From: Mycobacterium sp.
GTDB lineage: Bacteria > Actinomycetota > Actinomycetes > Mycobacteriales > Mycobacteriaceae
Length of the DNA: 9,252 nt
Direction: 5' to 3'
Assembly: GCA_029256565.1 (NCBI GenBank)
Contig: JAQSXQ010000038.1
Location: 1-9,252 of the forward strand
Shown: piece by piece, positions 1 to 9,252 of the stretch
How the letters are laid out: every line of letters starts with the position of its first letter
Position numbering within the stretch: the first letter of the stretch is position 1
The notes under the pieces: generated by a model
The model's database searches: none
The model's input: only the letters and a program-made list of their open reading frames with translations
Told to the model about the DNA's origin: nothing
Position numbers and translations under genes: made by a program

Positions 1-180
1 CTGGCGTTCGGTTTCGTGCACAACCGCCTGCTAACTCCGATGGTCGTCGGGGACCAGGCGGGCTTCGTGGCGACCGCTGCACTGATTCGACGTGGGGTGG
101 CCAATGCCCGCAAGCACGGACACACCCCGATCGGCCATTTTGGATCGTCGTTCGACGGCCTCGCGGAGGATGCCGTCTGA
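1..180 (+). CDS. C-terminal fragment of an unidentified protein
   Basis: An open frame enters from the left edge and ends at TGA 178-180, giving 59 residues of the C-terminus. The fragment begins LAFGFVHNRLL and ends FDGLAEDAV. Codons mostly end in G or C, which supports real coding, although the stretch is short. No catalytic motif, membrane segment or family signature is visible, and I do not recognise the family. It is codirectional with the polyketide synthase but separated from it by about 760 bases and by a perfect inverted repeat, so it probably belongs to a different transcript. In related mycobacterial lipid loci this position could hold a sugar-modifying or lipid-tailoring enzyme, but nothing here shows that. 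Confidence 0.6.
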   Translation: MAFGFVHNRLLTPMVVGDQAGFVATAALIRRGVANARKHGHTPIGHFGSSFDGLAEDAV

Positions 181-285
181 CCGACTGGCTACGTTCCTGA
201 AACCGCGTGGTCACGTTCCGCGAATACGCGATTAGCTTGTGTAGCAGCGGCTTTGGCGCAAAGACGTTGAGGCAGTATGGTTTGC

Positions 286-323
286 CGGGCCAAAACCGAC
301 CTTTGGCCCGATCGGTTGCCGAT
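286..323 (+). terminator. Perfect inverted repeat plus adjacent hairpin; candidate terminator
   Basis: CGGGCCAAA (286-294) and TTTGGCCCG (302-310) are exact reverse complements around a 7-base loop, giving a 9-bp stem. Directly after it ATCGG (311-315) pairs with CCGAT (319-323) around a 3-base loop. The pair starts 105 bases after the upstream gene's stop. No T-run follows, so it is not a classical Rho-independent terminator. Mycobacteria are known to have proposed hairpin terminators without a T-run, which makes termination plausible. The alternative is a palindromic operator for a regulator of the downstream operon. Confidence 0.4.
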
Positions 324-578
324 ACGACGGTGTCGACAATATGCGTTACTCCGCTCACGATTGCCAGTCGGCGTGACCCCTACCGCCGGCCCCGGGTGCG
401 CCTCCATGCCCAGGTGTCACATCCGGCTAACACATACCTTTGGTCCCATGCCTCTCACCAGGCGCTTTTCCAGATAATCATGATCAGTCAGCAAACATAG
501 CTCTTCGATGCGTACGGTCCTGTCGCACGCAAGGAGTTGCGTTCGTCACTCTCTGACAGCGGCTGTTTCGACGCCTGT

Positions 579-672
579 TTAGTTTGCTAGATCAACACGA
601 AGCGAATCTTTTGGGTACCACGGTGAAGGTAACCAGATTTGACCAAGATCGTTAATTTTGCTTATTTGCGCA
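579..672 (+). promoter_or_regulatory. AT-rich patch, candidate promoter region of the lipid operon
   Basis: Bases 601-660 are about 42% G+C by direct count, far below the roughly 70% of the neighbouring genes. A TTGACC hexamer at 639-644 resembles a SigA -35 element, and the sequence 17 bases later (TTATTT, 662-667) is only a poor -10 match. The AT-rich character supports a promoter here more than the individual hexamers do. It would give a leader of about 270 bases before the synthase start. Confidence 0.25.
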
Positions 673-722
673 GGCCAGAGGCATGATCCTGGTAGACAAG
701 ACGAATTGACCTGGCGGGGTGT

Positions 723-745
723 AACCTTTCCGCCGAGCAAAGGTT
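723..745 (+). repeat. 7-bp perfect inverted repeat in the synthase leader
   Basis: AACCTTT (723-729) and AAAGGTT (739-745) are exact reverse complements separated by nine bases. The hairpin lies about 195 bases before the synthase start, downstream of the candidate promoter patch. It could be an RNA stem in the 5' leader or a DNA operator; the sequence alone does not decide. Confidence 0.5.
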
Positions 746-771
746 GGGGTGAATGAGCGGATGTAGGTTTG

Positions 772-785
772 CCGAGGTATCTCGG
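772..785 (+). repeat. 5-bp stem-loop in the synthase leader
   Basis: CCGAG (772-776) pairs exactly with CTCGG (781-785) around a GTAT tetraloop and is followed by GTTT. It sits 26 bases after the 723-745 hairpin. A stem this short is common by chance; its closeness to the other hairpin is the only reason to list it. Confidence 0.3.
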
Positions 786-923
786 GTTTGGCCGGTTGCA
801 TTCGCGTCGTTTGAACCGAAACAGGCGAATGTCGGCGGGAAGCGAGGGACTGCAGCACACATGCGGCGAACCCACATTTGACGCAGGCTGCACACCCAGC
901 GAGTCGGGCTCCGAACGTTCGTG

Positions 924-930
924 AAAGAGG
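924..930 (+). promoter_or_regulatory. Ribosome-binding site that decides the synthase start
   Basis: AAAGAGG at 924-930 is a good Shine-Dalgarno match. It abuts the in-frame TTG at 931 with no spacer, but stands nine bases before the in-frame GTG at 940. That spacing favours GTG 940 over TTG 931. Confidence 0.6.
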
Positions 931-939
931 TTGAAGTAC

Positions 940-7241
<6,302 letters not shown>

Positions 7242-7242
<1 letters not shown>

Positions 7243-7301
7243 TGGCCCGATCAGCGCCGATGACGTCGCTCATTGCCAGACAACGAGCGGGGAAGAGATA
7301 A
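7242..7301 (+). CDS. Candidate 19-residue coupling mini-ORF
   Basis: An ATG at 7242-7244 shares its A with the synthase stop TGA (7240-7242), and the frame runs 19 codons to TAA 7299-7301, which directly abuts the next gene's ATG at 7302. The gap between the two large genes is therefore tiled exactly. The peptide, MARSAPMTSLIARQRAGKR, is basic (four Arg, one Lys, no acidic residue) and matches no family I know. No Shine-Dalgarno precedes it, so translation would depend on ribosomes finishing the synthase. It could act as a translational bridge to the acyltransferase gene, or be a chance reading frame. Confidence 0.35.
7289..7295 (+). promoter_or_regulatory. Ribosome-binding site of the PapA-type gene
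   Basis: GGGGAAG at 7289-7295 lies six bases before ATG 7302 and is a strong purine-rich Shine-Dalgarno. It sits inside the last codons of the mini-ORF, so ribosomes translating that frame would pass through it. Confidence 0.6.
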
Positions 7302-8789
7302 ATGGTTGCGATCAAGGCGATCCACGACTGGATCGGGACGTCGGGTGACGTCGTGTCCTGGCACCCGTCGCCCGCGAGCCGCGCGAAGGTGGCCAAGGCG
7401 CCGGTGAGCGACGTGCCGGTGAGTTACCAGCAGGCACAGCACATCCGCGGTTACCTCAGCCATCTGGCCGGTGGCACCGACATGGCGCGACTCAACATCC
7501 CGGCCTGGGACATGCAGGGTCAGTGCGACGTGCGCGCGATGAGCCACGTCATCAACGCCTACCTGCGTCGTCACGACACGTACCACAGCTGGTTCGAGAT
7601 GACCGACGACGACCAGATCGTCCGGCACACCGTCGCCAACCCCAGGGACATCAACTTCGTGCCCACCAAGCACGGCGAGATGGCGGCGTCGCAGTGGCGC
7701 GAGCACGTGCTCAGCACGCCGGATCCGCTGCAGTGGGACTGCTTCTCGTTCGGCATCATCCAGCGTGCCGACCACTTCACGTTCTACATCAGCATCGACC
7801 ACGTCCACACCGACGCGATGTTCATGGGGATCGTGCTGGTCGAGATCCACATGATGTACGCCGCGCTCGCCGCGGGATCCGCGCCGATTCCGCTGCCGGC
7901 CGCCGGTAGCTACGACGACTACTGCGTGCGTCAGCGCGACTACCTGGCCGCGCTCACGGCGGAGACGCCCGCCGTTCAGGAGTGGATCGAGTTCGCTCAG
8001 CACAACGACGGCACGTTGCCGCACTTCCCCTTCCCACTCGGCGATCCGCCGTGGTCGGTGTCGGGTGACCTCCTCACCGTGCGGCTGCTGGACAAGCAGC
8101 AGTCCGATCGCTTCGAGGCCGCGTGCACCGCCGCGGGTGCGCGATTCATCGGTGGCGTATTCGCCTGTGCTGCAATGGCGCAGCAGGTGCTGACCGGCTC
8201 CACGGAGTACCACGTCATTACCCCGACCACGACGCGGCAAACGCCCGAGGAGTTCCAGACCACCGGGTGGTTCACCGGCGTGGTGCCGATCTCGGTGGAC
8301 GTCGATCCGGCGTCGTTCGGGGATACCGCCCGTGCTGCGCAGAAGTCGTTCGACGGCCGCATGTACATGGCGGACGTGCCGTTCGACCGGGTGCTGGAGT
8401 TGGCCGATCCCGAACTCGGGCTCCACAGCCCGCCGCCCGGCGTGCCGATGGTGTCGTTCCTCGATGCCGGTCTGCCCCCGTTGTCCGCCAGCATCATCGC
8501 CGAGTGGGAACGGATGAACGGCAGGGTGTTCGGCGACGCGCGCTCGGCCTACCAGATCGGCCTGTGGGTCAACCGCGGTGAGCGGGAGACCACCGTCACG
8601 GTGGCGTACCCGAACAACCCGATCGCCCGCGAGTCCATCGACCGGTACCTCGAGGCGATGACCGCCATCTACGTCGGTGTCGCCGACGGCGCCGTGCACG
8701 GCCGCACCCGCGGCCACGTGGGTCACGGAGACTCGAAGCACCACAACGGTGTCCGCGACCGCGAGCCGGTACCGGCGGCCAAGAGCTGA
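7302..8789 (+). CDS. PapA-family polyketide synthase-associated acyltransferase
   Basis: This 495-residue protein belongs to the condensation-domain-like CoA-dependent acyltransferase superfamily. Such enzymes move acyl chains from a synthase ACP or CoA to a hydroxyl, in mycobacteria usually on trehalose. The active-site motif is seen as HVHTD at residues 167-171 in the context SIDHVHTDAMF, an HxxxD form followed by Ala instead of the usual Gly. GWFTGVVPISV around 322-332 and a GSYDDYC block around 203-209 resemble the PapA1-PapA4 group, closest from memory to PapA3/PapA4-type proteins. Start ATG 7302 has a good ribosome-binding site. The last 30 or so residues are rich in His, Gly and charged residues and look disordered. 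No signal peptide or membrane segment is seen, so it should act at the cytosolic face. It lies 59 bases after the synthase and is very likely cotranscribed. The substrate and position acylated cannot be read from sequence. Confidence 0.88.
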   Translation: MVAIKAIHDWIGTSGDVVSWHPSPASRAKVAKAPVSDVPVSYQQAQHIRGYLSHLAGGTDMARLNIPAWDMQGQCDVRAMSHVINAYLRRHDTYHSWFEMTDDDQIVRHTVANPRDINFVPTKHGEMAASQWREHVLSTPDPLQWDCFSFGIIQRADHFTFYISIDHVHTDAMFMGIVLVEIHMMYAALAAGSAPIPLPAAGSYDDYCVRQRDYLAALTAETPAVQEWIEFAQHNDGTLPHFPFPLGDPPWSVSGDLLTVRLLDKQQSDRFEAACTAAGARFIGGVFACAAMAQQVLTGSTEYHVITPTTTRQTPEEFQTTGWFTGVVPISVDVDPASFGDTARAAQKSFDGRMYMADVPFDRVLELADPELGLHSPPPGVPMVSFLDAGLPPLSASIIAEWERMNGRVFGDARSAYQIGLWVNRGERETTVTVAYPNNPIARESIDRYLEAMTAIYVGVADGAVHGRTRGHVGHGDSKHHNGVRDREPVPAAKS

Positions 8790-8791
8790 GC

Positions 8792-9252
8792 ATGGCAGTT
8801 CCGCAGACTCGGGAGCAGCCCGACCATCTGCTCGAGTTCGTCGATCAGGCGTTGTTCCTTGGCCTGCGGGCCACGGGGCAGGCCGCCGCCATGCAGATGG
8901 TGTGGGTGTACGACCATCCGGTGGACTGGGACGAACTCCGGCGATTCCACCGGGACTTCGGGTATGGCATGGCGGGCAGGCTGATCGAGCCCTCGCCGCT
9001 GCCGTTCGGTCGGCACCGGTGGGTCGCCGCACTCGGTCCCGCCGCACCGCTCGAGGTGGTCGCCGACCCGCGGCCGCGCTCGGAACTCAGCGACTGGCTC
9101 GACGAGCACTCGCAGCGGCCCATCGATCCGGAACACGGACCGGCGTGGCACATGGGCGTACTGCCCATGACCGACGGGTCGACCGCGGTGAGCCTGGTCG
9201 GATCGCACTGCATCGGTGACGGTGGCGCCGCGTTGCTCGCGGTCTTCGAGGC
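8792..9252 (+). CDS. Second acyltransferase, condensation/WS-DGAT-like, N-terminal part only
   Basis: ATG 8792 follows the PapA-type stop by two bases and opens a frame that runs off the right edge after 153 complete codons. The protein starts MAVPQTREQPDHLLEF and reads FVDQALFLGLRATG soon after. Near the edge it has HCIGDG at residues 139-144, a full HxxxDG active-site motif of the CoA-dependent acyltransferase superfamily (PapA, WS/DGAT and peptide-synthetase condensation domains). The motif position, about 140 residues in, fits the family's N-terminal subdomain. It shows little resemblance to the preceding PapA-type protein, so it is not a recent duplicate. The two-base gap and weak ribosome-binding site (AAGAG at 8781-8785) suggest translational coupling. 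It probably transfers a second acyl group in the same pathway; substrate unknown. No gene symbol is justified. Confidence 0.8.
   Translation, partial: MAVPQTREQPDHLLEFVDQALFLGLRATGQAAAMQMVWVYDHPVDWDELRRFHRDFGYGMAGRLIEPSPLPFGRHRWVAALGPAAPLEVVADPRPRSELSDWLDEHSQRPIDPEHGPAWHMGVLPMTDGSTAVSLVGSHCIGDGGAALLAVFE

Larger units (their letters stand above)
181..939. other. Long intergenic region with no convincing gene
   Basis: About 760 bases lie between the upstream stop and the synthase start. Open frames here (for example 207-500 on + and 189-407 or 662-895 on -) lack a good ribosome-binding site, a recognisable product and the strong G/C third-position bias of the flanking genes. The region contains a perfect 9-base inverted repeat at 286-310, a second small hairpin at 311-323, an AT-rich patch near 580-670, and two hairpins at 723-745 and 772-785. 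No tRNA, insertion sequence or CRISPR-like repeat is apparent. The length suggests a substantial promoter and leader for the synthase operon. Confidence 0.7.

Noticed and set aside
251..263. CTTTG-GCG-CAAAG mini-hairpin
   Set aside because: A perfect but 5-bp stem; expected by chance in this length, with no supporting context.
207..500. 97-residue + strand frame in the intergenic region
   Set aside because: Starts at GTG with no ribosome-binding site, spans the 286-323 hairpins, and has neither the codon bias of the neighbours nor a recognisable family.
531..590. Possible leader peptide: AAGGAG followed by TTG 537 and a 17-codon frame
   Set aside because: The ribosome-binding site abuts the TTG with no spacer, and the peptide shows no run of regulatory codons.
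706..727. TTGACC / TAACCT promoter-like pair
   Set aside because: The spacer is only 10 bases, far from the 16-18 required, and TAACCT is part of the 723-745 hairpin.
7251..9047. 598-residue open frame on the minus strand opposite the acyltransferase genes
   Set aside because: Shadow frame; the + strand shows acyltransferase motifs in both genes, while this product shows none.
7302..9252. Assignment to the sulfolipid, DAT/PAT or trehalose polyphleate locus
   Set aside because: Those loci typically link the synthase and PapA-type gene to an mmpL gene; here a second acyltransferase follows instead. Not excluded, since the window ends early.

Overview
The window looks like part of a complex-lipid biosynthesis locus from a mycobacterium, most likely a rapid-growing Mycolicibacterium-type species. 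The coding parts are very GC-rich (a sampled 60-base stretch at 1681-1740 is 73% G+C). The dominant gene is a roughly 2100-residue iterative type I polyketide synthase of the mycocerosic acid synthase (Mas/Pks5/Pks2) type. It is followed by a PapA-type acyltransferase of the kind found beside such synthases in mycobacterial trehalose-lipid loci.

Layout, all on the + strand: (1) the C-terminal end of an unidentified gene (1-180); (2) about 760 bases without a convincing gene (181-939), holding perfect inverted repeats near the upstream gene's end, an AT-rich patch around 580-670 and two further hairpins in the probable leader of the synthase; (3) the synthase, with domains KS-AT-DH-(structural linker)-ER-KR-ACP (940-7242); (4) a 19-codon mini-ORF that exactly bridges the synthase stop and the next start (7242-7301); (5) a PapA-family acyltransferase (7302-8789); (6) two bases later, the start of a second, clearly different acyltransferase with an HxxxDG motif (8792 to the window edge).

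Inferred working: the synthase extends an acyl starter with methylmalonyl-CoA and fully reduces each unit, giving a methyl-branched fatty acyl chain held on the ACP. It has no thioesterase, so the chain must leave by transfer. The two acyltransferases encoded directly downstream are the obvious candidates to place it, or a partner acyl group, on a sugar such as trehalose. The order synthase - PapA - second acyltransferase resembles, from memory, the pks5-type lipooligosaccharide locus of rapid growers such as M. smegmatis more than the sulfolipid, DAT/PAT or trehalose polyphleate loci, where a PapA-type gene is typically linked to an mmpL gene. The window ends before a FadD, MmpL or glycosyltransferase gene could confirm this.

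The core enzymes belong to known families. The less expected items are the mini-ORF that tiles the synthase-PapA junction, the paired hairpins in the long upstream region, and the tandem unlike acyltransferases.
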